Assembly (NCBI GenBank): GCA_964632505.1
Contig: CAZWCE010000001.1
Location: forward strand, 496,001-560,000
From: CAZWCE01 sp964632505
Lineage (GTDB): Bacteria; Planctomycetota; Planctomycetia; Pirellulales; Thermoguttaceae
Reading direction: 5' to 3'
Length of the DNA: 64,000 nt
The position numbers were made by a program, and so were the translations under genes. How positions within the stretch are numbered: the stretch's first letter is position 1; every line of letters starts with the position of its first letter. The notes beneath the pieces are model-generated. The model searched no databases. It saw only the letters and a list, made by a program, of their open reading frames with translations, and was not told where the DNA came from. This document shows, in pieces, positions 35,559-44,654 of the stretch.

Positions 35559-36227
35559 TCAGGTCGTTTGCGGCAGCAGTTCGAGGGTCGACCAGAGGCT
35601 GGGGTTTTCGTCGTAGGGCATCGGCGACTGGGTGGCGAGGGTGCGGTTGCCCAATTCTCGGTCAACCAGGCAGTAATGGAACCCGAGGTTGGGATGCTCC
35701 TCGGGATCGAAGCCGGTCAGGGCGGTTCCGGGCAGGACGATCTCCATCCGGTAGCTTTCGCGGCCGACTTCGCTTCGAAGTTGGATCCGCTGTACGGGAA
35801 CGGGGTTCGGGTGGGCCCGAGCGCGATGGATCGGCAACCAGAGGGCCGAGGGTTGATCCATGCGGGATCCTTCGCCGGTGGGGAGGAAGAAGAGTCGGTG
35901 GCAGTAGCGGGTGGCGCGATGCACATTCCGCACGTCCCGGGTATCGAGGCAGATTTGCAGTCCCTCGCTGTTTTCCGGACGCGTGGGGCGACACCAGGGC
36001 AGTTGTCTCCTGCCGGAGACTTCCACGACTATCGCCAGTCCTTGCTCGTTCCAGCCGATGCGGAAATCGAGCAGCTCCTCGGCGGTCCGGTCCCCTTCCA
36101 GCGTCGCGAGCGTCGGCAGGCGGTAAGACCGATTAAGGCGAACGGCTCCGTCTTCGACGAGTTCGGGAACATACCGGCAGGGCAGGCTGAAGCGGAAAAG
36201 GAAGCGTTTCGAGAGATCGAGCGACAT
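35559..36227 (-). CDS. Protein with a carbohydrate-binding CBM9/DOMON-like beta-sandwich
   Basis: 222 residues with no signal peptide. The segments DFRIGWNEQGLAIVVEVSG, GLQICLDTRD and HRATRYCHRLFFLP follow the strand order of CBM9-like domains, which bind sugars or haem. The C-terminal third (SYRMEIVLPGTALTGFDP, LGFHYCLVDRELG) also fits that fold. Planctomycetes have many stand-alone versions of unknown role. It lies 102 bp upstream of the SprA-type side and 102 bp downstream of the DnaA-like gene, all on the minus strand. The family call is moderate; a cytoplasmic sensory role is possible. Confidence 0.6.
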   Translation of the reverse strand: MSLDLSKRFLFRFSLPCRYVPELVEDGAVRLNRSYRLPTLATLEGDRTAEELLDFRIGWNEQGLAIVVEVSGRRQLPWCRPTRPENSEGLQICLDTRDVRNVHRATRYCHRLFFLPTGEGSRMDQPSALWLPIHRARAHPNPVPVQRIQLRSEVGRESYRMEIVLPGTALTGFDPEEHPNLGFHYCLVDRELGNRTLATQSPMPYDENPSLWSTLELLPQTT

Positions 36228-36328
36228 GGCACACCGGGCGAAGGGGGAATGTCAACTATTTTTGGACGACCCTTCATTCTAACACGCGCGCCCGTATCCC
36301 AAAAGCGGGAGTCGGCGGGGCAAGGCCA

Positions 36329-37408
36329 TTAGGAGGACGGCATGAGTTTCAGGCGGAGTTCGGTGACGTGATCGCGGAGGTTGGCGTCGTGGGGAATCCG
36401 ACGATCGATCCTTTGGCAATGATGGGCGACGGTCGTGTGGTCGCGCTTCCCGAAGAATTGGCCGATCTCTCGGAGCGATTTCTCCGTCAGATTCCGTGAG
36501 AGATAGAGGGCGATTCCCCGAGCGAAGACGATGTGACTGACGCGCGATTTGCCCTTCAGGTCGGCCATTTTCAGCGAGAAGTGCCGCGCCGTGGTTCGGG
36601 TGATCTCGCGAAGCGACGGAGTGTTCTGTTCTCGGCGTTCCCGGAGAAACTCCTTGATTCGTGGCAGCGGCAGCGGCCGTGTCTCCAATTTCTGGAGGGA
36701 ACAGAGCTGCATCAGGGCGCCGAATAGGGTGGGGACGGAGCCGGAAAGTCCGCGGGCGAGATGGGTCAAGGCCGTTTCGCTGAGCGGGAAGTCGAGGCTT
36801 CGGGCCATTTCTCGGAGTAGGAAGATTCGGGTTTTTAGATCGGGCCAGACCACCGGGACGATCAGGCCCTCGGAGAGACGAGCGACGAGCCGGTCGGTCA
36901 GTGGGGAGGCCCCGCCGGGAAAGTGCGACATGGTCAGAATCATGCCGGCTTTCCGTTCACGCATCGCCTGGAGGATGTGAATCAATTCTTCCTGGGCGGC
37001 GGACTTGCCGACCAATCGGTCCAGATCGTCCAGTACGAGCAGTCCGAGCGTTCGATAGCGGTGGCGGAAGTCGTCGGCGGTTTTCGTTTCGATCGCTCCG
37101 GCCAGCAAGCGGGAAAATTCCTCGGTGCCGAGGACGAGGGCCTTTCGGCGGGGGTGTCGTTTTTTCCACGCGGCGGCGATGCCGGTCGCCAGATGGGTTT
37201 TTCCGGACCCGGTGGGGCCGTAGAAGACGATCGGCGAGAAATAGTCCCTTTCGTCTTCCAGGAGGCTCTCGACCGCGAGCGGCACCAGATGGTTTTCGAC
37301 CCCGGCGTAGAACGGCGTCGACGAAGACGTTCTCCCGCCTCTGGTCGGCGTGCTGCCCAGCGGACGTGTTTTCGCTTCCAGCGGGATGGTGATGATGGAA
37401 TCGTTCAC
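36329..37408 (-). CDS. Short DnaA homologue (AAA+ and DNA-binding domains only)
   Basis: 359 residues; replication initiator DnaA is usually about 450. The AAA+ domain has Walker A GPTGSGKTHL (64-73) and Walker B LLVLDDLD (123-130). The C-terminal domain IV has the box-binding signature FGKRDHTTVAHHCQRI (319-334). Domains I and II, which bind DnaB, DiaA and oligomerise, are missing: only about 30 polar residues precede the AAA+ core. No dnaN, recF or gyrB is next to it and I see no DnaA-box cluster nearby. It may be a paralogue used for regulation or a divergent initiator. FxsA lies 124 bp upstream on the same strand. Confidence 0.83.
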   Translation of the reverse strand: MNDSIITIPLEAKTRPLGSTPTRGGRTSSSTPFYAGVENHLVPLAVESLLEDERDYFSPIVFYGPTGSGKTHLATGIAAAWKKRHPRRKALVLGTEEFSRLLAGAIETKTADDFRHRYRTLGLLVLDDLDRLVGKSAAQEELIHILQAMRERKAGMILTMSHFPGGASPLTDRLVARLSEGLIVPVVWPDLKTRIFLLREMARSLDFPLSETALTHLARGLSGSVPTLFGALMQLCSLQKLETRPLPLPRIKEFLRERREQNTPSLREITRTTARHFSLKMADLKGKSRVSHIVFARGIALYLSRNLTEKSLREIGQFFGKRDHTTVAHHCQRIDRRIPHDANLRDHVTELRLKLMPSS

Positions 37409-37532
37409 CTTCGACGATCCTCGATTGGGGGGTCCCGTCTTCGTCGAAGGGGATCGACGAACGAAACCCAGGGAAACGATGTCGAAAACGGAGAAATCTC
37501 AGTTTTCAGCTTAGTCCACCCTTGGGGGAAGT

Positions 37533-38006
37533 TCAATCATCCGTTTCCTTGAATTCGACGTCGATCGGTTCTTCCTCGGCGGGGGAGGTGGTCGGTTGGG
37601 CGTCGGCCCCGGTGGAGGAGGTCCGGACGTAGGTGCGATAGACTTCGAATTTTTTGACCGCACGACGTATGATCATTCTTCGAAAGAGCGGCACCAGCAG
37701 AGAGAATCCGACCAGGTCGGTCAGGATTCCGGGCGTCAGGAGCAGGAGTCCGGCGGCGAGGATCATGAACCCGTGGAGAATCGTATCGGCGGGGATTTCC
37801 CCCCGTTGCAATCGCCGGTGGAATTCCCTCCAGACGCTCTCGCCCTGGCTTTTGGCGAGCGTGGCGCCGAGGACGCCGGTGGTGAGGATGAGCATCAGGG
37901 TGGTCAGCCAGTGGGTGTAGTGGGCGAAAATGAGCAACAGGACCAGTTCCACCAAGGGGATGGTGACAAAGAGAAAAATCAACGTCGGCAGCGGATTGCG
38001 GATCAT
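37533..38006 (-). CDS. fxsA: FxsA family membrane protein
   Basis: 157 residues with hydrophobic helices at about 8-27, 33-50 and 80-106, including the family's LTTGVLGATLAKSQG and GILTDLVGFSLLVP. FxsA is a cytoplasmic membrane protein whose overproduction lets Escherichia coli tolerate phage T7 exclusion by F; its normal role is unknown. The tail is polar and acidic. The start codon overlaps the stop of the TPR gene as ATGA, so translation is probably coupled. Confidence 0.88.
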   Translation of the reverse strand: MIRNPLPTLIFLFVTIPLVELVLLLIFAHYTHWLTTLMLILTTGVLGATLAKSQGESVWREFHRRLQRGEIPADTILHGFMILAAGLLLLTPGILTDLVGFSLLVPLFRRMIIRRAVKKFEVYRTYVRTSSTGADAQPTTSPAEEEPIDVEFKETDD

Positions 38007-40264
38007 CGGAGCTTGGTGTCCTTTTCGTCGTTCGACTCCTGGACCCGGAGCGACATCTCGAAGTAGCGATCGGCCTGGGCATGCTTCTCCTGGCGTCGAT
38101 ACATCGTCGAGAGGTTCGTATACGGAACGGCCAGGGCCGTGGTGTCCATCAATCCGTTCTTCACGGCCACTTCAATGAGACTGACTCCTTGTTCGGAAAG
38201 TTCCACCGCCAGTTCCTTCTGCGAGGTTTCCCAGTAAGAAACGCCCATGCTCACGAGGGTCTCGCCGAGGCGTCCGACTTCCTCTTCGGGAATCAGCAGG
38301 GCGAGTCGATCGAAGATGGGCCGGGCCCGATCGAACCACACGATGGCCGCGCGGTGATTCTTCATGCCGACCGCGTGGATGGCCCCGAGCCGGAAGTAGA
38401 GCCGCGCGAGCAAATACGTATCGGAATGGCTGGTCCGGCCGTGGTGCCCCTTCTCCAAGTATTCGACGGCGGCTTGCCCGTATTGGAGGGCTTCGCTGAA
38501 TTTTTTTCGGGCCTGATAAATTTGGACGGCGTCGTAGAGCGCCAGCCCGATGTCCCACTGGTACTTGCACTGCTGGAGGGGATCTTCGGTGTTGTCGATC
38601 AGCGCCTTTCCCAGCCGAATCACCTCCTCGATGTAGACATCAAGTTGCGCGGTTCCCCCGATGCCCACGAACGCGGCCAAGGCGCTGGAGGAGACGCGGA
38701 AGAGGTATTCCTGTGATCCTTTTTCGTTTTTGACGATGTCTTCGGCGACGTCCGCGGCTCGATCCAGCCAGATTTCAACGGCCTTTTCCTTATCGTCCCA
38801 GTTTCCCCAGGCGACGTCGCGCGCGGCGGCCAGATGGGCATCGAGCAGCACTTCCTTGGCGGCCAGCCGGATCGCCGGATGCGAATGGTTCGCGATGGTA
38901 TTGGCCGCCTTGATCGCCTCGCTATGGTATTCGATCGCTTTTTCGAAGTCGGGGGAAATGCCGTTGCGCCAAAGATCTCCCATCAGACAGAGAGCCCGGG
39001 CACGCACATGCGGGTAGCGATCGGAGCGGGGGAGCATCTCTTCGAGTTTGTGCTTCGCTTCTTCGTAACGGTCCAATTGCGCGAGGATGCGGGCTTCGGT
39101 GACGTAGAACTGGGGCAGATCCGGATTCAAGCGGATCGCTTCACGACATTCGGCCAACCCCGATTCCAGGTTCCCTTGCAGGAGGCTCACGCGGGCGAGC
39201 AACCAATTCGCCCGGGCATGGCCGGGATCCAGATCGATGGCGTTCTCCAGATCCTGACGGCTGTGTTTGAGCGAATGGCTCAGATAGGTTTCCCCCCGGA
39301 GCACGAACGGTTCGGCGGTGACCGGCTCGATGATGATCTCGGAGACCTTCCTCGAGGGGTGTCCCGGCGTCCCGGAGGGCTCGAACGCGAAGAGGACGCC
39401 CTTTTCCGGGAAGCATTGCCCGACGATCTCGCCCATTTGGTCGGAGACGAAGACGGGTCGAACGCCGTGGAGGTCTTTGTCGAGCGCTTGGCGGACCTGA
39501 TTGGCCGGGAACGGTTGCTCCATGCGAATGATCAACGACTGCAAGACGCCGTTCGTGAACATCACCTCGACATGATCGCATTCTTCCATCGAATAAAGAT
39601 AGATGCGTTGGTCGTCGACCTGGCTGACCTGGCGGGGGGAGCCCCAGAGTTCCTTTAGTTCTTCGAGGGTGGTTTCCCCGGGAGTGGCTCCGTGGAATTG
39701 GGCGGTGTGGATCGTCGGTTTGCCGTCGTCGGGAGTCGGTTGCAGGGAGCCGGTATCGGGGGTCGGTTCGGGGAGGTTTTTCTCAGTTTCTTTCTCTTCT
39801 TCCTCGCTCGAGTCGTCTGGGGAGGTGTCGGGCGTGGGCGAAGGAACGGTCGTCGCTTCGGGGGAGTTGGTCAAAGGCGCGGAGGTGTCGGGCGAAGAGA
39901 CCAGCTCCGGCGGCGCTTCGGATGCGGGACCGGCGGGCGTCGGTTTCCTGGAGGGGCGGGGGGCGGAGGCGACCGTCAGGGGAGGTCCGGAGGAGGCGGA
40001 ATCTTGCTCGCGCGTTTCGGCGGGAGGACTCTGACGGATGACCGCCGATGAGCCGATCAACTTCGGCCCCTGGACGCTCTCGGCCGATTTCCCGCTCTCT
40101 CCCGTGTCGCCCCAGGAGAGATTCGTCTCCGAAGCGATCTCCTCCGGCGAGGCCGCTTGCGCGAAAACTTCCCGCGGCGCGACGGTGGCCTGAGCCAGCC
40201 CCCAGCCGAGAAGGGTGACCAGCAGCCACCGGAACGAACGATCCAGGGAGTATTTGCAGTCCAT
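38003..40264 (-). CDS. Exported tetratricopeptide-repeat protein
   Basis: 753 residues from the ATG at 40264, preferred over the ATG at 40288 because GGAGGT lies 7 nt before it. A signal peptide (SFRWLLVTLLGWGLAQATVAP) precedes a Pro/Ser/Thr/Glu-rich linker to about residue 195. A small domain (TTLEELKELWGSPRQVSQ onward) follows, then TPRs: AIDLDPGHARANWLLARVSL, IRLNPDLPQFYVTEARILAQ and several degenerate copies to the C-terminus (NLSTMYRRQEKHAQADRYF). TPRs mount protein complexes; the partner is unknown. It is translationally coupled to fxsA. Confidence 0.85.
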   Translation of the reverse strand: MDCKYSLDRSFRWLLVTLLGWGLAQATVAPREVFAQAASPEEIASETNLSWGDTGESGKSAESVQGPKLIGSSAVIRQSPPAETREQDSASSGPPLTVASAPRPSRKPTPAGPASEAPPELVSSPDTSAPLTNSPEATTVPSPTPDTSPDDSSEEEEKETEKNLPEPTPDTGSLQPTPDDGKPTIHTAQFHGATPGETTLEELKELWGSPRQVSQVDDQRIYLYSMEECDHVEVMFTNGVLQSLIIRMEQPFPANQVRQALDKDLHGVRPVFVSDQMGEIVGQCFPEKGVLFAFEPSGTPGHPSRKVSEIIIEPVTAEPFVLRGETYLSHSLKHSRQDLENAIDLDPGHARANWLLARVSLLQGNLESGLAECREAIRLNPDLPQFYVTEARILAQLDRYEEAKHKLEEMLPRSDRYPHVRARALCLMGDLWRNGISPDFEKAIEYHSEAIKAANTIANHSHPAIRLAAKEVLLDAHLAAARDVAWGNWDDKEKAVEIWLDRAADVAEDIVKNEKGSQEYLFRVSSSALAAFVGIGGTAQLDVYIEEVIRLGKALIDNTEDPLQQCKYQWDIGLALYDAVQIYQARKKFSEALQYGQAAVEYLEKGHHGRTSHSDTYLLARLYFRLGAIHAVGMKNHRAAIVWFDRARPIFDRLALLIPEEEVGRLGETLVSMGVSYWETSQKELAVELSEQGVSLIEVAVKNGLMDTTALAVPYTNLSTMYRRQEKHAQADRYFEMSLRVQESNDEKDTKLR

Positions 40265-40781
40265 GGTTTCTACCTCCACCATCGTCATCCTTGAATGATA
40301 GGGTCATCTATTATCATCGCGGGTGATCCTCACCGCATTCTGTAATTATCGGCACTATCGGCGCGATCCTCAAAGTCGAACGGATCGTTACCGACGGTTT
40401 TTTCGACGCTTCCGGAGAGGGAATCCCCCCAGGGTGGAAGCTGTCTTGTCGCATATTAACCGGAATTTCCCGCCACCGTCCAGACAGATCTTGCGTTTTT
40501 GCCACAATTCATGGTTTTTTATCCCTCGAACCAGGGGGTCGAGGTGGTTCGGTCGGGGCTCATGGTCATCCGTTGCATTTTCTCGAATCTTCCGGCTTTT
40601 CTTATTTTTCACAATCGGCAAAAAAGGATCTGTTGTGGGCAGATAGACTGGCTTCTTGGTGAGCGAATGGTCGATGTTAGAAGAAGAGAACCCTTCGTTT
40701 TCGAATTGGCCCGTCGGCGTTTGTCCCGCGCGAAGGAGAGGTCGGCGGTCCTTACTGTTTTTTCCGAGGTGAAAGACGTTC
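40265..40781. other. 517-bp non-coding spacer between the TPR gene and fliD
   Basis: Divergent spacer, AT-richer than the flanks, with no reading frame I can support. TTATCGGC (40346-40353), which is GCCGATAA on the minus strand, equals the flagellar sigma-28 -10 box but has no matching -35. No convincing promoter for fliD was found. A GAGGTG ribosome-binding site precedes the fliD start. Confidence 0.5.
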
Positions 40782-43685
40782 ATGGGACAGATCCAATTGA
40801 ACACCGGTCTGGCGACGGGGTTTCCCATTGTCGACACCGTCGATCAGCTCATGGAGCTCGAAGCGGCCCCGCGCGATCATCTCAAAAAGCGGACCGAGAA
40901 ACTCCAAGAAGAGCAGGCGGCCATCACCGAGCTTTCGGCGCTGATGATGACGTCGAACTACATGATGCAGAACCTCGGCAAAAAAGAGGTTTTCGATCGC
41001 CGGGAAGTGTTCAGCAGCAATGAGGATGTGCTCACCGCGCGGGTGACCGGAGATGTTCCCCAGGGGCGATTCACGTTCACGCCGGTCCAGATGGCCCAGA
41101 ATCATCAACTGTTGGCCCAGGGCATCCAGAGCGACAAGGTTCCCTTGGGCGGCGGTGAGGTGAAGTTCCGTTTCGGGGACGATCTTTCCAGCGCTTTCAA
41201 TCTGGACAACATCAACGGCGGAGTGGGCTTCAAACGGGGGATGATCCGGATCACCGACCGCAGCGGCAGCAGGGCGGTGATCGACTTGACGCGGGCCCAG
41301 TCGCTGGACGACGTCATTTCGGCGATCAACAACAACTACGAGATCAACGTCACCGCGCAGGCCGAGGGGGATCGGCTCGTGCTGGTCGACCAATCCGGTT
41401 TCGGCGACACCAATCTGTTGGTCCAGGAGGTGAACAACGGGACGACGGCCGCCTCGCTCGGCCTCAACGAGATCGATTCCTCCGAAGACATCGCCTTCGG
41501 CAAAGATCTCATGATGATGAGCGAAATGACGAAGCTCTCCGCGCTGAACGACGGCAACGGGGTGACGGTCAACAAGGTGTTGACCGATCTGAAGTTCACC
41601 TTGGCCGACGGTACGACGGGGGTGATCGATTTCGGCGCGGTCGAGCCGCTCACCCCGGAGCAGATCGAGGCGATCTCCAACGGCGAGTCGATCGAGCGGA
41701 CCAAAACGAAACAGACGACCGTGGGTGAGTTGATCGACGTGATCAATGCGGTCGAACCGGAGAAGCTCCAAGCGAAGATCGGGCCCGACGGCAAACGGCT
41801 GGTGATCGAGGATTTGACCACCGGCGAAGATACCTTCAAGCTGGAGAACTCTTCGAACACCCAAACGCTCCAGTCGCTGCAGTTGGCGGCCGAAGGTCAG
41901 GACGAAGTGACCGGTACCGACGGGTCGGTCACCGGGGGGCGTTTGATCGGCGGTCTCGATTCGGTCCTGCTTTCGACCCTCAACGGAGGGAGCGGGCTCT
42001 CCCTCGAGGCGGGAACGATCAACGTGACCGACCGGGCCGGCAATTCCACCACCGTCGATCTGTCGAACGTCGGGCAGATGGAGACGCTCGACCACCTCAT
42101 GCAGGCGTTCAACGGCCAGTTCTACGAGGACGGCGTGAAGGTGCGGCTTCAACTGAATTCCTCGAAGACCGGTTTGGCACTGGTCGATCAGTCGAACGGA
42201 TACGCTTCGAATCTCATTGTCGAAGACGCAACGGGGAACATCGCCGAGACGCTCGGGCTGGAGGTCGACGGGGTGACCAATCACGTCCGCGGCGACGACC
42301 TGCATCTGAAGGTGGTTTCCTGGCAGACGAAGCTGGCCGATTTGCGCGGAGGGCAAGGCGTCGATACGACCGGCCGGATCCAGATCACCGACTCTTCCGG
42401 TCGAAGCGACATGCTGATGCTCAACAAGGAAGATTACCAGACCATCGGCGATGTGATCCAGGGCATCAATCGCTTGAGCACGAACGTCTACGCCGAGATC
42501 AACGACAACGGCGACGGCATTAAACTGACCGACAACGCCGACGGCGAGGGGCCGCTGGTGGTCATGGATGACGGGCTCTCCACCGCGGCGGCCGATCTGC
42601 ACCTGACCCGGTCCCCGGAAGAGGTGACCGTCGAGGGAGAAGAAGGCGAAGACCCGGTCACCCGGCAGGTGGTCGACGGGTCGATGACGCATGTCGTCGA
42701 GTTGGCCGAACACGAAACCCTCGACGACTTGCGGAAAAAGGTCGATTCGTTGAACGCGGGGATCGACGCCTCGGTCTACGTCGACGGCAGCGATGCGCCG
42801 TTCCGTCTTGCCTTCCAGAGCGAGATTTCCGGCAGTGACGGGCACATGGTGGTCGATATGTCGGGACTGGGCATGGAAGTCGAAGAGACGACCGAGGCGA
42901 AGGATTCGCTGGTGGTTCTGGGCGACCCGACGAACCCGACGAGCGTGTTGCTTTCCTCGTCGACCAACACGATCCGCAACGCCGTGCCGGGCATCACCCT
43001 CGATATCAAGAATCTTTCCGGCAACCCGGTCAACGTTTGGACGGAGCGTTCCAACGCCGACATCAAGGCGAGTTTGAAGGCGTTCACGGAGAATTACAAC
43101 AAGTTCCGCAAAAAGCTCGATGAATACACCTATTACGATCCCGATACCGATACCCGATCGGTCTTGACCGGCGACAGCACGGCCCTGAGGCTCGATCAGG
43201 ATTTGAGCTTTTTTCTGACCAAGAGCTTCCCGGGTTTGGGGGAAATCCAATCGTTGATGGACCTGGGGATCGATTTTTCCGATACTGGTAAAATCACCTT
43301 CAACGAGGACGAGTTCGACAGGCTCTACCAGCGGTCGCCCGACGCGATCGAAGAGTTCTTCACCAAGGAGAAGGAGATCGGAGGCGAGACGAAAAAGGTC
43401 GGGTTCGTCGAGAAATTCACCGAAGTCTCCGAAGCGCTGGTGGGAAAGGATGTCTCCGTTTCCGCCAGCCGTTACAAGACGCTCAAGCGTCAGATCGAGA
43501 ACAACACCGATCGGATCGAGTGGCTCAACGAGCAACTCGAATCGAAGCGAATGCGGCTGCTGACCAATTTTTACAAAATGGAGCTGGCCGTCTCGCAGAT
43601 GCAGAGCGATGCCAGTTACGTCAACTCCATTCAAGGCATGGCGCCCAAAAGTGGCGGTGGCGGTGCCGCCATGCTCGGCATGTGA
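40782..43685 (+). CDS. fliD: Flagellar hook-associated protein 2 (filament cap)
   Basis: 967 residues; enteric FliD is about 470. FliD caps the growing flagellum and guides flagellin folding. The N-terminal D0/D1 segment is typical (GLATGFPIVDTVDQLMELE, 9-27), as is the C-terminal coiled coil near the end (NTDRIEWLNEQLESKRMRLL, then MELAVSQMQSDASYV). Between them are several flagellin_IN-type repeats, seen as alternating ITDRSG, VTDRAG and ITDSSG segments followed by TVDL-like strands and DDVISAIN helices; these account for the extra length. fliS follows 180 bp downstream. A long open frame on the opposite strand is a composition shadow. Confidence 0.92.
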   Translation: MGQIQLNTGLATGFPIVDTVDQLMELEAAPRDHLKKRTEKLQEEQAAITELSALMMTSNYMMQNLGKKEVFDRREVFSSNEDVLTARVTGDVPQGRFTFTPVQMAQNHQLLAQGIQSDKVPLGGGEVKFRFGDDLSSAFNLDNINGGVGFKRGMIRITDRSGSRAVIDLTRAQSLDDVISAINNNYEINVTAQAEGDRLVLVDQSGFGDTNLLVQEVNNGTTAASLGLNEIDSSEDIAFGKDLMMMSEMTKLSALNDGNGVTVNKVLTDLKFTLADGTTGVIDFGAVEPLTPEQIEAISNGESIERTKTKQTTVGELIDVINAVEPEKLQAKIGPDGKRLVIEDLTTGEDTFKLENSSNTQTLQSLQLAAEGQDEVTGTDGSVTGGRLIGGLDSVLLSTLNGGSGLSLEAGTINVTDRAGNSTTVDLSNVGQMETLDHLMQAFNGQFYEDGVKVRLQLNSSKTGLALVDQSNGYASNLIVEDATGNIAETLGLEVDGVTNHVRGDDLHLKVVSWQTKLADLRGGQGVDTTGRIQITDSSGRSDMLMLNKEDYQTIGDVIQGINRLSTNVYAEINDNGDGIKLTDNADGEGPLVVMDDGLSTAAADLHLTRSPEEVTVEGEEGEDPVTRQVVDGSMTHVVELAEHETLDDLRKKVDSLNAGIDASVYVDGSDAPFRLAFQSEISGSDGHMVVDMSGLGMEVEETTEAKDSLVVLGDPTNPTSVLLSSSTNTIRNAVPGITLDIKNLSGNPVNVWTERSNADIKASLKAFTENYNKFRKKLDEYTYYDPDTDTRSVLTGDSTALRLDQDLSFFLTKSFPGLGEIQSLMDLGIDFSDTGKITFNEDEFDRLYQRSPDAIEEFFTKEKEIGGETKKVGFVEKFTEVSEALVGKDVSVSASRYKTLKRQIENNTDRIEWLNEQLESKRMRLLTNFYKMELAVSQMQSDASYVNSIQGMAPKSGGGGAAMLGM

Positions 43686-43865
43686 TCGACCGGAAGCCTT
43701 TGTTGAGCCCGATTCCAACCAACCCTATGGGGATCGCTTCCGGCGTTTCCCCCGTATCCCACCGAACACGTTCCCACCTTCCAGCTTCCCGGTCATCGGC
43801 GTTCTCCCGCACGCGGAGCGACCGCGGAGCCTTCCTGATTTTTTCCCGCAAGGAGCAATTGACCC

Positions 43866-44504
43866 ATGCAGACATCGGCGAGAAGCAACTATCTGGAAAC
43901 CGAAGTCTATACCGCGACCCCGCAGAAACTCCAGCTCATGCTCGTCGAGGCGGCGATTCGCAATGTCAACAAGGCGAAGCGATTCTGGGAAGAGGAAGAG
44001 GTCGATGCCGCGTTTGAGGCGATGGTCCGCGCGCAAGACATCATCGCGGAAATCCTTTCGAGTCTCGATCTGGAAGGGGTTCCCGAAATCGCCAAGCGGC
44101 TGGCGAGTGTCTATATTTTCATCTTCCGCCAACTGGCCGAGGCGAACATGCTCCGCGACGTCTCCAAGGCCGACGAGGCCCTGAAGGTCCTCGAAACCGA
44201 ACGCGCGAACTGGAAGGTGGTCTGCGAAAAGTTCGGCTCCACGCTGACCGAGGCCAAAGCGAAAAACGGCGGGGTGCCGGAGATGGCCAAGGGCTTCGAT
44301 TCGAGTCAGCTCGATCTCTCGAGCCGGAAAGTCGAAAAAGATCTCGCTTCCGGAAACGGGCAGAAGTCGGGCAAAGAGAAGTCGGACAAAGAGAAGGGGC
44401 GGCCGGCCGGGAAATCCAAACCGCCGAAGAAGGGAGCCAAACCGCCGATCCCACCGGTCGACACCACCGATGCCCCCGCTTCCGGTCTCTCACTCGAGGC
44501 GTAG
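43866..44504 (+). CDS. fliS: Flagellin export chaperone FliS with a long charged tail
   Basis: 212 residues; ordinary FliS is about 130. Residues 1-125 match FliS, which binds the C-terminus of unpolymerised flagellin: NYLETEVYTATPQKLQLMLVE at the N-terminus, and SSLDLEGVPEIAKRLASVY and FIFRQLAEANMLRD further on. The remaining 80 or so residues are Lys/Ser/Pro/Gly-rich and probably disordered. Such a tail is not needed for flagellin binding; its role is unknown. It follows fliD as usual in flagellar clusters. Confidence 0.92.
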   Translation: MQTSARSNYLETEVYTATPQKLQLMLVEAAIRNVNKAKRFWEEEEVDAAFEAMVRAQDIIAEILSSLDLEGVPEIAKRLASVYIFIFRQLAEANMLRDVSKADEALKVLETERANWKVVCEKFGSTLTEAKAKNGGVPEMAKGFDSSQLDLSSRKVEKDLASGNGQKSGKEKSDKEKGRPAGKSKPPKKGAKPPIPPVDTTDAPASGLSLEA

Positions 44505-44532
44505 CGGTGAAAAAGGACGACCTCGGGGTCCA

Positions 44533-44561
44533 TCGACAAATCGCGTTGCTCCACTTAGAAT
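44533..44561 (+). promoter_or_regulatory. Promoter of mqnD
   Basis: TCGACA (44533-44538), a 17-nt spacer and TAGAAT (44556-44561): five of six consensus bases in each box. It lies just after fliS, so mqnD is transcribed separately, with a leader of about 85 nt. Confidence 0.6.
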
Positions 44562-44654
44562 GGAAAGTGAGATGGCCCGCCGCTTCCCGTCGCGGGCATG
44601 GCTTGCTTCCGTTCCCCCACTCGCCCGACTTCCTTCGGGCAAGGATGACGACGC

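Noticed and set aside
36228..37532. Chromosome origin near the DnaA-like gene
   Set aside because: I found no cluster of TTATCCACA-type boxes or an AT-rich unwinding element, and no dnaN, recF or gyrB alongside.
40346..40353. Possible flagellar sigma-28 promoter (GCCGATAA on the minus strand)
   Set aside because: The -10 box matches but there is no TAAAGTTT-like -35 at the right distance, and it points to the TPR gene, not to fliD.
40752..43718. Open frame of 988 codons on the minus strand, opposite fliD
   Set aside because: fliD on the + strand has clear family motifs at both ends. The antisense frame is rich in His, Arg and Val in the pattern expected from complementing GC-rich codons and shows no motif or ribosome-binding site.
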